64,000 bases of DNA from Murimonas intestini (GCF_024622195.1 NZ_JANKBI010000004.1:1-64000); one strand, 5' to 3'; positions 1 through 8,542 are shown, counted from the stretch's first letter. Translations and numbers: made by a program. The notes: generated by a model not told the origin, from the letters alone.

Positions 1-124
1 CTTCCGTTCCATCTGTTCTTGAATTTTCTCTTGAATTTTCAAGGTTGTCTCACTATTCAATTATCAAGGTTCTTTGTTATTTCTTTGTTTTGTTGCTTTC
101 TCATCTCTCAAGTGCAACTCTGAT
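1..124 (-). other. Probable leader of an rRNA operon; the 16S gene would lie beyond the left edge
   Basis: Minus-strand transcript downstream of the tandem promoters. It contains a boxA-like stretch (minus strand CAAAGAACCTTGATAATTGA, about 59-78) that resembles the 'TTCTTTGAAAACTGAA' leader and spacer elements of clostridial rRNA operons, and a related 'CCTTGAAAATTC' stretch closer to the edge. No mature 16S sequence is reached. The identification is inferred from promoter architecture and leader resemblance. The small open frames here are low-complexity and have no ribosome binding sites. Confidence 0.55.
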
Positions 125-153
125 ATCATATCAGATTGTTTCTTGTTTGTCAA
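125..153 (-). promoter_or_regulatory. rRNA-type promoter P2 (downstream)
   Basis: A second minus-strand promoter: TTGACA (148-153), 17 bp spacer, TATGAT (125-130). No coding sequence lies between it and the left window edge. Confidence 0.75.
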
Positions 154-229
154 CTCTTTTTTTAACTTTTTTAAAGTTTTTATTGAGTTGTCTGAGCTTT
201 GTTGTTTCCTCGCTTGAGGCAACTTTGAT

Positions 230-258
230 ATAATATCATCCCCTCCAACAAATGTCAA
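230..258 (-). promoter_or_regulatory. rRNA-type promoter P1 (upstream)
   Basis: On the minus strand a perfect -35 TTGACA (253-258) is followed after exactly 17 bp by TATTAT (230-235). Together with the second promoter about 105 bp downstream it forms the tandem promoter arrangement usual for Firmicutes rRNA operons. It reads leftwards, out of the window. Confidence 0.75.
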
Positions 259-330
259 CAACTTTTTTCAATTTTTTCTGTTTTTTTCCATTTACGGTTA
301 AAAACACATTTTTGCCCCTGTTCATGCGGA

Positions 331-804
331 TTAATCTCCACGTGAACACTTAGCTGCATCGATAGCCAGCACAATCATGAGGGAACACAGTGCATCCTCC
401 GGGTTGAAGATCTCCATTTCATATGTATCTGTAAGGCGCAGTACCTGCTTGCTCACGCTGCATACTATATTCTGCCAGCTGTCTGTAACTGCATAATTCC
501 ATTCAAAAATATCACCGTCTACCTGCCAGCCGTTACAGTCAAGAGTAAATCTGGGCCTGAACAATGTAATTTCCTTACGTATCTCTCCAACCATCTCCTC
601 TCCCACATACAGACGGAAGCGCGGCATAAAGGTCAGTACCTTTTCTTCTACAAGGCCAAGTTCATTTCCCGAAGCATCATATATTCGCAGTCTGTGCCCC
701 CAGGCCAGCTCACCTTTTACAACAAATACTGTATTTCCATTTTCATCGTATATATCGTAGCTGTCAAACCACGAAAAAAGCCTCTGCTTAAATAATAATT
801 TCAT
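331..804 (-). CDS. LURP-one-related (tubby C2-like beta-barrel) protein
   Basis: A 157-aa protein without signal peptide or membrane segment. It is built of short alternating beta-strand-like blocks (KGELAWGHRLRIYD, GEIRKEITLFRPRF, NGWQVDGDIFEWNY), the repeat style of LURP-one-related/DUF567 proteins of the tubby C2 superfamily. Length fits the bacterial family (about 160 aa). Bacterial members have no established enzymatic role; a membrane- or lipid-associated scaffold is often supposed. It is a single gene lying between the rRNA promoter region and a divergent Nudix gene. The ATG follows a GGAG about 9 nt upstream. Confidence 0.75.
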   Translation of the reverse strand: MKLLFKQRLFSWFDSYDIYDENGNTVFVVKGELAWGHRLRIYDASGNELGLVEEKVLTFMPRFRLYVGEEMVGEIRKEITLFRPRFTLDCNGWQVDGDIFEWNYAVTDSWQNIVCSVSKQVLRLTDTYEMEIFNPEDALCSLMIVLAIDAAKCSRGD

Positions 805-977
805 AACTCGTCTCTCCTTCTTGAGCCAGGGCTCTGCGGCACCGGATCGTTGTTGTTACAATTATACGTGGATACTGCCTCCATTGCAACAAAAAGTTAC
901 AGGTGAAGCAGAAGTCTATAACATTTCTTGCCTTATTATATATAAATATGTTAGAATTTTCGTAACTGTACTGCAGG

Positions 978-992
978 GTGCATTTACTGCAC
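978..992. repeat. Copy of a dispersed GTAAC / GTGCA-TTTAC-TGCAC hairpin repeat (partial)
   Basis: The palindrome GTGCATTTACTGCAC lies 11 nt after CGTAAC (961-966) and behind GCAGG. The same string of elements (CGTAAC, GCAGG, GTGCATTTACTGCAC) recurs in reverse orientation at 34491-34528 and 56983-57016, which marks it as a dispersed intergenic repeat. It lies in the 247-bp gap upstream of the Nudix gene. Confidence 0.55.
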
Positions 993-1051
993 ATTCTATG
1001 AGCATGTTAACTTGGCTCATTGCCTGCGGGAATAAAGAAAGAAGGTTAAAC

Positions 1052-2113
1052 ATGGAAGAATTAAAGGCACAGCCGAGAAATATGACTACACTCTGCTATA
1101 TAGAAAAAGATGGTGAGTATCTCATGCTTCACAGAGTCCTCAAAAAAAATGACGTAAATAAAGACAAATGGATCGGAATCGGAGGACATTTTGAATATGG
1201 GGAAAGCCCTGAAGAGTGCCTGCTCCGTGAAGTCAGAGAGGAGACAGGCCTGACACTGCTCCATTATAATTTTCGCGGGCTTATTACATTTATCTCAGAC
1301 GATTATCAGCCTGAGTATATGTGTCTGTATACTGCGGATGAGTTTGAAGGTGAGATGATCTCCTGCAATGAAGGAATATTAGAATGGGTTCCAAAGAATA
1401 AGATCAGAGAGCTTAATCTCTGGGAAGGAGATAAAATATTTTTCAGGCTTCTTGACGAAAATGCTCCTTTTTTCTCCCTTAAGCTCTGCTATATCAATAA
1501 TGTCCTGAAAGAGGCATGTCTGGACGGCAGAGAGCTTGAACTATTTGATATCCTCCTGCCAGATATGACCCCGTCTGGAAGGACAGGCGAACGTGGTACC
1601 ATTCACGAGAATGGTGACTGGCATGCCACTTCCCATATCTGGGTCGTCAGGCGGAAGTCCGGTCTGAAATTTGATGTGCTTCTGCAGAAGCGCTCTTCCT
1701 GCAAAGATTCTTTTCCCGGCTCCTATGATATTTCCTCTGCCGGACATGTAAATGCAGGTGATACCTGTCTGCCCACAGCCTTAAGAGAGCTGAAAGAAGA
1801 GCTGGGCATCACAGCCCAGCCCGAAGACCTTACTTTCATAGGAATACATGATGCGGAATATAAAGGAAGTTTCTACAACAGAACATTCCATAATTGTGAA
1901 CACAGCGCTGTCTATGTTTACGACAGTCCTGTGGCAGATGACAGCCTGTCACTTCAGCCCGAAGAGGTGGAATCTGTTATCTGGATGGATTATGACGAGT
2001 GCCTGGACCGCCTTAAGGATGGTTCCCTTGATCACTGCATCTTTCTGGATGAATTTCTTATGCTCGGCAATGAATACAGAAAGATCATAAAAGCTGCGTC
2101 CATCCCGGTCTGA
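1052..2113 (+). CDS. Tandem Nudix hydrolase (two Nudix domains in one chain)
   Basis: 353 aa. The frame is open further upstream, but ATG 1052 is preferred because it follows AAGAAAGAAGG and begins directly with the first Nudix fold. Domain 1 (about 8-130) carries a complete Nudix box at about 45-67 (GHFEYGE...REVREETG) and resembles MutT/8-oxo-dGTP diphosphatases. Domain 2 (about 185-345) has a second box at about 231-252 (GHVNAGD...ALRELKEELG) and resembles the IDI/YfcD-like Nudix group. Both boxes keep the REXXEE core, so both domains could be active. The substrates cannot be told from sequence. The gene stands alone, divergent from the LURP-one gene and convergent with the sulfotransferase operon 22 bp away. 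Confidence 0.85.
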   Translation: MEELKAQPRNMTTLCYIEKDGEYLMLHRVLKKNDVNKDKWIGIGGHFEYGESPEECLLREVREETGLTLLHYNFRGLITFISDDYQPEYMCLYTADEFEGEMISCNEGILEWVPKNKIRELNLWEGDKIFFRLLDENAPFFSLKLCYINNVLKEACLDGRELELFDILLPDMTPSGRTGERGTIHENGDWHATSHIWVVRRKSGLKFDVLLQKRSSCKDSFPGSYDISSAGHVNAGDTCLPTALRELKEELGITAQPEDLTFIGIHDAEYKGSFYNRTFHNCEHSAVYVYDSPVADDSLSLQPEEVESVIWMDYDECLDRLKDGSLDHCIFLDEFLMLGNEYRKIIKAASIPV

Positions 2114-2135
2114 CCAGGATGGATGCAGCCGCTGT

Positions 2136-4010
2136 CTACGGACGGCCGCAGTCAACTGTAATGCCTGTTTCGTATTTCTCATCGTCCACGATAACCTTTA
2201 TTGCATATAGCCCCCTAAGTCCCGCCTTGTTTACACTCAGAGTCACATCCCTGTCATCCTTGCTTACAAACGTCCCGCAGCACAATGCCGTCAGCTGATT
2301 TGCAGAGGTGGAGATATAATAGCCATGCTTTTCTTCTCCCTTCTCCAGAGTCAGCATGACCAGCTGCCCTTTTTCAAACGTAGCCTTGAATGTAAATCTG
2401 TCATCCTCTTCTTTTATAGAAGCTGCGTATCTGTCCGGCAGTACCTGATAACAGGAATCCATTTCAATGATAGTGTCAAATTCCTTCGTGACGCCCATAT
2501 GCCCCAGCCTCTTCGCCGGCCCCGTCTTAAGATTACACATATCATGGTAGAGACTCAGTTTTTCACCTCTGTAATAGTTACCCTCCACCACCAGCTCCAG
2601 CACTACTTCATCATTCAGGACTTCCAGCGTCACGCTTCTGGTAGAGATATCGGGATCTCCCTGCATATTCGCCGCAAATCCTTCATAGGCCTCTCCCTTA
2701 TAATATTGGATCCCCCCGGAGTGTACCATATAATGGCCTTCTCCGTAATATTCCACATTGCTGATATACTGTGAAAAGAAATCTGCTCCCCGCTCTTTTC
2801 CATACTGCCATACCTGTTCAATCGTCATCTCATCTGTATTTATATGGTACCGGACCCCTCTGGAGTAATTATCCTTATTCTTCAGATAATGTTCCTTTAT
2901 CTTGGAGCGGTAATGCCCATTGTCAAAGCACATGACATCTCCATCAGGTGTCACTACGCATGCATGCTGTTCATACTGCCATTCAAAAGGCTCATTGACA
3001 GGTTTAAAAAAGTAAGGAAGCTTTTCTTCAGGCCAGCCAGTCGGATCACCTATGATCCAGTTCAATTTTCCTGTATCAAAATCCAGATTTATCATAGCAT
3101 CCACATGGCGGCCAGAAAATGTCAGGGAGTTTGTTTTTTCATCATACCAGACTGCATTATTATGGAACCAGTCCTTTGACGTGGCGCTTCCGCTCCTGCC
3201 CTCCCCCGGTGTGAGGACATCCTTAAAATCCCAGGTTTTCAGTATTTCCCCTGACTCCCTGTCGATCAATACACACATATCCTCTACTGTATCACTTCTC
3301 AGGTCTTCAGTCAGTACAAGCAGGCTGCCGTCCGGCATCTCAAAATCATCATGGTGCGTACCCCCGGGCAGGCTGTATTCCCTGTAGATCTTGCCTGTCA
3401 TACTCATTTCATAAAGGCCGCTCATATAATAAGGCATCTCGATCAGTCTCTCTGTGCTCATCAGCAGATTCCCGTTCCTGAGTCTCTTAATATCAAACAC
3501 TGTGGGCACATTAATATGCCATCTGATATCCCCTCTATAATCATACGCTGTAGCCAGCTGGTTCAGGGCCGGTGATATAAATATCATCTGGTCACGAAGA
3601 TATCCGGGTGAAGTCTTCATAGAAATACATACAGGCACATCCTTATCCAGCTCTTCCGTCTGGATCGTGATTGTCTTTTTCTTTCCCCTGTAGAGTTCTA
3701 TCTCTACCTTATTTTCGTATCCGGCATATAGTCCCAGGACAGGCAGAATATGCTTTTGGGCTTTTGGGAAGGTATGGCGTATATCCCCGTACCTTTCTTT
3801 TCCACGGACTGTGACAGTCACCGCCGTCTCCGTATCTGTCATAAACAGCACAACTGCTGAGAGAGGCACGATCAAATAAGGATTCACCACTACCATCGGG
3901 TTATCAATTGTATAATTGCCCGCCTCAAACTCTTTGAGCATTTTATCTTCTGACTCCTGCTGCCGCTCTATAAGGCTGCGCTGATATGAATATGAGATCC
4001 TTCCTGCCAT
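2136..4010 (-). CDS. assT: Arylsulfate sulfotransferase (ASST)
   Basis: 624 aa, matching the family. ASST transfers sulfate from a phenolic sulfate ester to another phenol through a sulfo-histidine, independent of PAPS. The N-terminal beta-sandwich (about 35-135, NPYLIVPLSAVVLF) is followed by the six-bladed propeller. Active-site-like histidines are visible at H219-H220 (GTHHDDF), H283 (DWFHNN) and H349 (EQHACVV). C351 and C361 flank the last site. No cleavable signal peptide is seen, unlike periplasmic enterobacterial AssT, so the protein is probably cytoplasmic or exported by a route I cannot see. It is the last gene of trxB-trxA-assT, only 1 bp after the thioredoxin stop, so a redox partner role of thioredoxin is likely. 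The product would act on host or dietary phenol sulfates; this substrate range is inferred. Confidence 0.9.
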   Translation of the reverse strand: MAGRISYSYQRSLIERQQESEDKMLKEFEAGNYTIDNPMVVVNPYLIVPLSAVVLFMTDTETAVTVTVRGKERYGDIRHTFPKAQKHILPVLGLYAGYENKVEIELYRGKKKTITIQTEELDKDVPVCISMKTSPGYLRDQMIFISPALNQLATAYDYRGDIRWHINVPTVFDIKRLRNGNLLMSTERLIEMPYYMSGLYEMSMTGKIYREYSLPGGTHHDDFEMPDGSLLVLTEDLRSDTVEDMCVLIDRESGEILKTWDFKDVLTPGEGRSGSATSKDWFHNNAVWYDEKTNSLTFSGRHVDAMINLDFDTGKLNWIIGDPTGWPEEKLPYFFKPVNEPFEWQYEQHACVVTPDGDVMCFDNGHYRSKIKEHYLKNKDNYSRGVRYHINTDEMTIEQVWQYGKERGADFFSQYISNVEYYGEGHYMVHSGGIQYYKGEAYEGFAANMQGDPDISTRSVTLEVLNDEVVLELVVEGNYYRGEKLSLYHDMCNLKTGPAKRLGHMGVTKEFDTIIEMDSCYQVLPDRYAASIKEEDDRFTFKATFEKGQLVMLTLEKGEEKHGYYISTSANQLTALCCGTFVSKDDRDVTLSVNKAGLRGLYAIKVIVDDEKYETGITVDCGRP

Positions 4011-4011
4011 A

Positions 4012-4332
4012 TTATTTTTCCTCCTTATATTTTTCTATCATCTTTATGATAGCCGGCTTCGCCGCAAGTCCCTGCATCCTCTCAACTTCTTTTCCTTCTT
4101 TGAGCAGGATCAGGGTCGGATAGGCTGTCACCTGAAATTCCTCCACAAGCTCTTTATTCTCATCAAAATCCACCTTTAATATTATAAGTGAATCCCCGTA
4201 CTGGGCCTCAATATCTTTCAGCACATAAGAAAGCATCTTGCATGGTCCGCAGGTTGATGAGAAAAAATCTGCCAGCACAAGACTGCTGCCTCTGTATTGT
4301 TCATATTCTTTTTCTGTTATCTCTTTTAACAT
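4012..4332 (-). CDS. trxA: Thioredoxin
   Basis: 106 aa, full-length thioredoxin fold with the canonical CGPC active site (C28, C31) and the cis-proline region (TAYPTLI). It reduces protein disulfides in the cytoplasm using electrons from thioredoxin reductase. It sits between trxB (55 bp upstream) and assT (1 bp downstream), so it probably serves the sulfotransferase. Start ATG follows AAGGATCC. Confidence 0.93.
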   Translation of the reverse strand: MLKEITEKEYEQYRGSSLVLADFFSSTCGPCKMLSYVLKDIEAQYGDSLIILKVDFDENKELVEEFQVTAYPTLILLKEGKEVERMQGLAAKPAIIKMIEKYKEEK

Positions 4333-4387
4333 ATGGATCCTTCTTTCTATAATTTTCTATATCTATATTATAAAGGAACGAAGTTTC

Positions 4388-5302
4388 CTACCTAAGGACA
4401 TAGCGGGAAGCGTTCTGGGCTGCCACTGCCCCATCGCCGCAGGCCGTAATAACCTGTCTCAGGCTCTTTTCTATACAGTCTCCTGCCGCATATATCCCCG
4501 GAATACTTGTTTCCATCTCCTGGTTTACCTTTACATACGCCTGATCATCCAGAACAGAGCTTCCCTTGAGAAATTCTGTTGTGGGTTTAAGGCCGATATA
4601 TTCAAAAATACCCTCACATTCCACAAATTGTTCCTGTCCGGTCTTTGCAGACTTAAACCGGACTCCCTCCAGCTTTTTATCTCCTGTAAATTCTATCACC
4701 TCCTGCCAGGGATAGATTTTCACATTTGCAAATGATCTCAGCCTGTCGCAGGCCAGCGGATCAGCAGTCAGATCCAGCATGGTGACAATAGTCAGGAATT
4801 TTACTGTTCCGGCCAGATAAATAGATTCCTGCACCGCCGAATTGCCTCCTCCGATCACCACCACATCCCGGTCTCTGTATTGTGCCCCGTCGCATATTGC
4901 GCACCAGCTGACACCATTCCCCCGGAACCTTTCTTCTCCCGGCACACCCAGGCATCTGGGCCTTGTACCAGTAGCGATGATAAGACTTTTTGCTGAAAAT
5001 ACCGCGTCATCCTCCTCACAATATACCAGTTTGCGTTCACCTGCATCTTCTATCTTTACAACTGTCCTGTAATCAAATTCCACCCCCATCTCCTGAGTGT
5101 GCGTATACATCTTATAAGCCAGATCAGCTCCGTTAATACTTCCAAACCCCGTATAATTCTGGATCTCATTAGTATTTATGATCTGTCCCCCATAAGACAG
5201 TTTATCCAGCATAAGAACGCGCATGCCGGCCCTCACAGCATAGATGCCCGCTGTCATACCCGCCGGCCCGGCGCCGATTATTATCACGTCATATTCCTTC
5301 AT
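4388..5302 (-). CDS. trxB: Thioredoxin reductase
   Basis: 304 aa low-molecular-weight type. N-terminal FAD dinucleotide motif (IIIGAGPAGMTAG, about 7-19), redox-active CAIC (C134, C137), NADPH motif (VIGGGNSAVQES) and C-terminal FAD motif (GIYAAGDC). It moves electrons from NADPH to thioredoxin. The frame is open for another 43 codons upstream, but that part encodes the 12-bp direct repeats (LNLKLNLKLNL) and is non-coding. ATG 5302 lies 9 nt after GAAAGGG and gives the family length. First gene of the trxB-trxA-assT operon. Confidence 0.93.
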   Translation of the reverse strand: MKEYDVIIIGAGPAGMTAGIYAVRAGMRVLMLDKLSYGGQIINTNEIQNYTGFGSINGADLAYKMYTHTQEMGVEFDYRTVVKIEDAGERKLVYCEEDDAVFSAKSLIIATGTRPRCLGVPGEERFRGNGVSWCAICDGAQYRDRDVVVIGGGNSAVQESIYLAGTVKFLTIVTMLDLTADPLACDRLRSFANVKIYPWQEVIEFTGDKKLEGVRFKSAKTGQEQFVECEGIFEYIGLKPTTEFLKGSSVLDDQAYVKVNQEMETSIPGIYAAGDCIEKSLRQVITACGDGAVAAQNASRYVLR

Positions 5303-5384
5303 ACATGTCATCCCTTTCTCTGAACTGTTTCCTCCGATTTCTACGTCTATTATAGTTCCGGGACTTCCCGTCAGAAAATAGCCC

Positions 5385-5420
5385 AGGTTAAGTTTCAGGT
5401 TAAGTTTCAGGTTAAGTTTA
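5385..5420. repeat. Three tandem copies of a 12-bp repeat between trxB and the Crp-type regulator
   Basis: AGGTTAAGTTTC at 5385-5396 and 5397-5408, then AGGTTAAGTTTA at 5409-5420, directly adjoining. The third copy runs into TATAAT (5419-5424), a good plus-strand -10 for the regulator gene. No consensus -35 is present because the repeats occupy that region. This fits operator sites for an activator or autoregulator. Confidence 0.6.
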
Positions 5421-5489
5421 TAATGAAACATCTGTACATAAAGCTCATATACATGATAAAATCGGAATTAAGAAATATGAAGGGATGTA

Positions 5490-6173
5490 ATGAGGATGCT
5501 TAACAGAAAAATAGAAGACTATTACCGCTATGCCGAGAGGCTGGAAATTCCCAGGGGAAATTATATTTATGATTCTGATGATGACTTCAAGAGACAGCAC
5601 GCCTGTCTGCTGGACAGCGGTATCTGTGCCCTGACAACATTGACAAGAGAAGGGGAGAACAAAATACATCTCTATTTTGCCCCTAAAAGAATGGTGGGCT
5701 TTGCCCAGCTCGGTGAGGAGCGTCTCTCCGAATGCATGAAACAGCTGACTGACCAGCCCATATCCATAATTGCAAAAACTGATTGTGTCATATATAAAAT
5801 GAAAGGCTCAGTCTTCCACCAATTAATGAAAGAAGACCTTGCCTTCTGTAATCTGATGTATGATATCCTCACAGAGAACTACCTGAATATCTTCCAGCGC
5901 TATATACAGATGGAAGAAGCCTCAGTGCCTGTCCGCATCTGTACCCTGCTTCTGGACTACTGTGTCCTTCAGGATGGAGAATACATGCTCCCGCACTTTT
6001 TTACATATACAGAGATAGCCAACTACCTCAGCATCCATCCCGTCACTGTATCACGGGTGATGATAGCTCTGAAGGAACGGGGCTGCATCATCCGGCACGG
6101 TCAGAATGTCCTGATACAAGACCGTGCTCTCCTTGGCCGGGTGGCACACAAGGATATCATACTTAAGTATTAA
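5490..6173 (+). CDS. Crp/Fnr-family transcriptional regulator
   Basis: 227 aa. N-terminal cyclic-nucleotide-binding-like beta barrel (about 1-125) without the phosphate-binding cassette of true CRP and without an Fnr cysteine cluster. A long dimer helix follows, then a C-terminal winged HTH (about 160-225: YTEIANYLSIHPVTVSRVMIALKERG). Such proteins sense redox state, small metabolites or nothing identified. It is divergent from trxB, with the triple 12-bp repeat in the shared 187-bp gap, so it probably controls the assT operon and itself. It overlaps nspC by 4 bp at the 3' end (convergent). Confidence 0.88.
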   Translation: MRMLNRKIEDYYRYAERLEIPRGNYIYDSDDDFKRQHACLLDSGICALTTLTREGENKIHLYFAPKRMVGFAQLGEERLSECMKQLTDQPISIIAKTDCVIYKMKGSVFHQLMKEDLAFCNLMYDILTENYLNIFQRYIQMEEASVPVRICTLLLDYCVLQDGEYMLPHFFTYTEIANYLSIHPVTVSRVMIALKERGCIIRHGQNVLIQDRALLGRVAHKDIILKY

Positions 6174-7339
6174 CAAAGCCTGTCTTTAAAATCTTCGTAT
6201 CCGAATTCCCGTAACAGGCTGCAGGTGCCGTCCTCCTTCTGCAGTGCAATGGCAGGCAGCCTCATACCGTTAAATGTATTCGTCTTTACCATTGTATATA
6301 TCGCCATATCTTCAAAAAGCAGCACGTCTCCCTCCTTCAGGGGTGCATCAAAAGAATAATCCCCGATCACATCGCCTGCCAGACAGGTAGGTCCCGCCAG
6401 CCTGTATGTAAACGCTTTATCTCCCGGCATCCCTGCCCCTTTAAGAGGCGGCCTGTATGGCATCTCCAGGACATCCGGCATATGGCAGGCTGCTGAAGCA
6501 TCCAGTATGGCAATGTCCATGCCGTTTCGGACTATCTCCAGCACCCTTGTCCTCAAAAAGCCTGCATTCAGGGCAGCAGCCTCCCCTGGCTCCAGATAGA
6601 CCTGCACTCCGTACCTGCTCTGTATCCTCATTATGCACGATTCCAGAAGCTGAATATCATACCCCGGCTTTGTAATATGATGTCCTCCTCCGAAGTTGAT
6701 CCATTTCAACCCCTTAAGCCATCTGCCAAACTTCTCCTCCACTGCTGCCAGAGTCCTCTCCAGCGCATCCGCATCCTGCTCGCACAGAGTGTGGAAATGG
6801 AGGCCATCCACTAATTCCAGCATATCCGGCCTGAAATTCCCAGCCGTGATCCCAAGCCGGGAACAGGGTGAGCAGGGGTCATAGATGCCTGTCCCCTTCT
6901 GCGTGGAACATTCCGGATTGATCCTGAGCCCTATGCTGCAGCCATGGGCTGCGGCTGTTTTCCCATATTTCATAAGCTGAGGGAAGGAATTAAATACAAT
7001 ATGCCCGCAGAGCCGGCAGATTTCCTCTATCTCGTCTTCTCTGTACGCAGGCGAATAAATATGGTTTTCCTTTCCCATCGCTTCCGCGCCAAGCCTGGCC
7101 TCAAAGAGACCGCTGGCTGTACAGCCGTCTAAATACCTGCCCATGAAGGGATAAAGGGCATACATGGAAAACGCCTTCTGTGCCAGGAGGATCCTGCACC
7201 CCGTCCTGTCAGAGACCCCCTTTAATATTGCCATATTATGTCTGATGAGCCCCTCGTCTACAACAAAACACGGAGTCGGAAGGCCTTCCTGTCCATTCCC
7301 CATGGATACACTGCTTTTCTCTTTCATTTTCTCTTCCAT
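6170..7339 (-). CDS. nspC: Carboxynorspermidine/carboxyspermidine decarboxylase
   Basis: 389 aa, PLP-dependent fold-III (alanine racemase/DAP decarboxylase type) enzyme. Motifs: TPCFVVDEG at the N-terminus, AQKAF (PLP lysine), the GLHFHTLCEQ block, INFGGGHHITKPGYD and YLEPGEAA. It decarboxylates carboxyspermidine (or carboxynorspermidine) to the polyamine. Last gene of the polyamine operon; its ATG follows the synthase stop directly, so the two are translationally coupled. Family assignment is firm. Which carboxy-polyamine is used is inferred: spermidine, because putrescine is made in the same operon. Confidence 0.9.
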   Translation of the reverse strand: MEEKMKEKSSVSMGNGQEGLPTPCFVVDEGLIRHNMAILKGVSDRTGCRILLAQKAFSMYALYPFMGRYLDGCTASGLFEARLGAEAMGKENHIYSPAYREDEIEEICRLCGHIVFNSFPQLMKYGKTAAAHGCSIGLRINPECSTQKGTGIYDPCSPCSRLGITAGNFRPDMLELVDGLHFHTLCEQDADALERTLAAVEEKFGRWLKGLKWINFGGGHHITKPGYDIQLLESCIMRIQSRYGVQVYLEPGEAAALNAGFLRTRVLEIVRNGMDIAILDASAACHMPDVLEMPYRPPLKGAGMPGDKAFTYRLAGPTCLAGDVIGDYSFDAPLKEGDVLLFEDMAIYTMVKTNTFNGMRLPAIALQKEDGTCSLLREFGYEDFKDRLC

Positions 7340-8542
7340 CTAGTCCACCAGTTTAGGGGCCTCACTGATCTTCCAGGGCAGCCCAAAGCGGTTCAGGGCA
7401 TCCATGAAAGGTGTGGGATCAAATTCCTCTACATTGTAAACACCCGGTTTCTGCCATGTCCCATTCATGACAAGCATAGCGCCTATCATGGCAGGCACGC
7501 CTGTTGTATAGGCTACCGCCTGTGAACCTACTTCTTTATAGCATTCCTGATGGTCACAGACATTGTAGATATACAGGTTTCTCTCTTTTCCTTCGCGCTT
7601 TCCCCTGAAGATACACCCGATATTAGTCTTCCCTACTGTCCTCGGTCCGAGAGAGGACGGATCAGGCAGCACCGCCTTCAAAAACTGAAGAGGCACGATC
7701 TGTTTCCCTTCAAATTCAATAGGCTCTATAGAAGTCATCCCCACATTCTCCAGGCAGCGCAGATGGGTCAGATAGCTCTGTCCAAAAGTCATAAAGAATC
7801 TTATCCGTTTGATCCCCTTTATGTTCAGGGCCAGTGACTCCAGCTCCTCGTGGTGGAGCAGATACATATCCTTCTCACCGATTTCCGGAAAATCATAGAC
7901 CTTTTTGATCTCCATAGGTTCCGTCTCCACCCATCTGCCTTCTTCCCAGTAGCTTCCCTTGGCAGATACTTCCCTGATATTGATCTCAGGATTAAAATTT
8001 GTGGCAAAAGGATATCCATGGTCGCCTGCATTACAGTCCAGTATATCTATATAATTGATCTCATCAAAATAGTATTTCTGGGCATAGGCGGAGAATACCC
8101 CCGTGACCCCCGGATCAAACCCGCTGCCAAGCAGGGCTGTAATACCTGCCTCCTCGAATTTCTTCTTATAGGCCCACTGCCATTTATATTCAAATTTAGC
8201 CGTATCCTCAGGCTCATAGTTAGCTGTATCCACATAATGTGTCCTGGTCGCCAGGCAAGCATCCATTATAGTCAGATCCTGGTACGGAAGCGCGAGATTT
8301 AAGACAACATCAGGCCGCTCCTTCTCTATGAGAGCTGTCAGTTCCTCTACCTTATCTGCATCCACCTGTGCTGTAGTGATTTTTGTCTTTGTCGTCCCGT
8401 CCAGTTTTGCCTTCAGCGCGTCACATTTAGATTTCGTCCTGCTTGCAATACAGATTTCTTCAAATACTCCGCTGTTCTGGCAGCATTTTTGAATAGCCAC
8501 ACCTGCCACTCCGCCGCATCCGATTATTAAAGCTTTTCCCAT
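7340..8542 (-). CDS. Carboxynorspermidine/carboxyspermidine synthase (saccharopine dehydrogenase family)
   Basis: 400 aa. N-terminal Rossmann motif (ALIIGCGGVAGVAI), the GSGFDPGVTGVFSAYAQ block of the saccharopine dehydrogenase-like family, and a C-terminal catalytic domain. In the alternative polyamine route it reductively condenses aspartate semialdehyde with a diamine using NADPH. Pairing with nspC immediately downstream separates it from true lysine-pathway saccharopine dehydrogenases. 72 bp follow speB. Confidence 0.88.
   Translation of the reverse strand: MGKALIIGCGGVAGVAIQKCCQNSGVFEEICIASRTKSKCDALKAKLDGTTKTKITTAQVDADKVEELTALIEKERPDVVLNLALPYQDLTIMDACLATRTHYVDTANYEPEDTAKFEYKWQWAYKKKFEEAGITALLGSGFDPGVTGVFSAYAQKYYFDEINYIDILDCNAGDHGYPFATNFNPEINIREVSAKGSYWEEGRWVETEPMEIKKVYDFPEIGEKDMYLLHHEELESLALNIKGIKRIRFFMTFGQSYLTHLRCLENVGMTSIEPIEFEGKQIVPLQFLKAVLPDPSSLGPRTVGKTNIGCIFRGKREGKERNLYIYNVCDHQECYKEVGSQAVAYTTGVPAMIGAMLVMNGTWQKPGVYNVEEFDPTPFMDALNRFGLPWKISEAPKLVD

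Noticed and set aside
45..261. Small open frames on both strands (62 and 65 codons)
   Set aside because: They lie across the rRNA-type promoters and leader, are low-complexity and lack ribosome binding sites.
821..1051. 77-codon upstream extension of the Nudix protein
   Set aside because: Not Nudix-like, no SD at its start, and it contains a dispersed repeat; ATG 1052 has a good SD.
5303..5431. N-terminal extension of thioredoxin reductase (LNLKLNLKLNL...)
   Set aside because: Encoded by the 12-bp direct repeats in the intergenic region; the family start MKEYDVIIIG with a proper SD lies at 5302.
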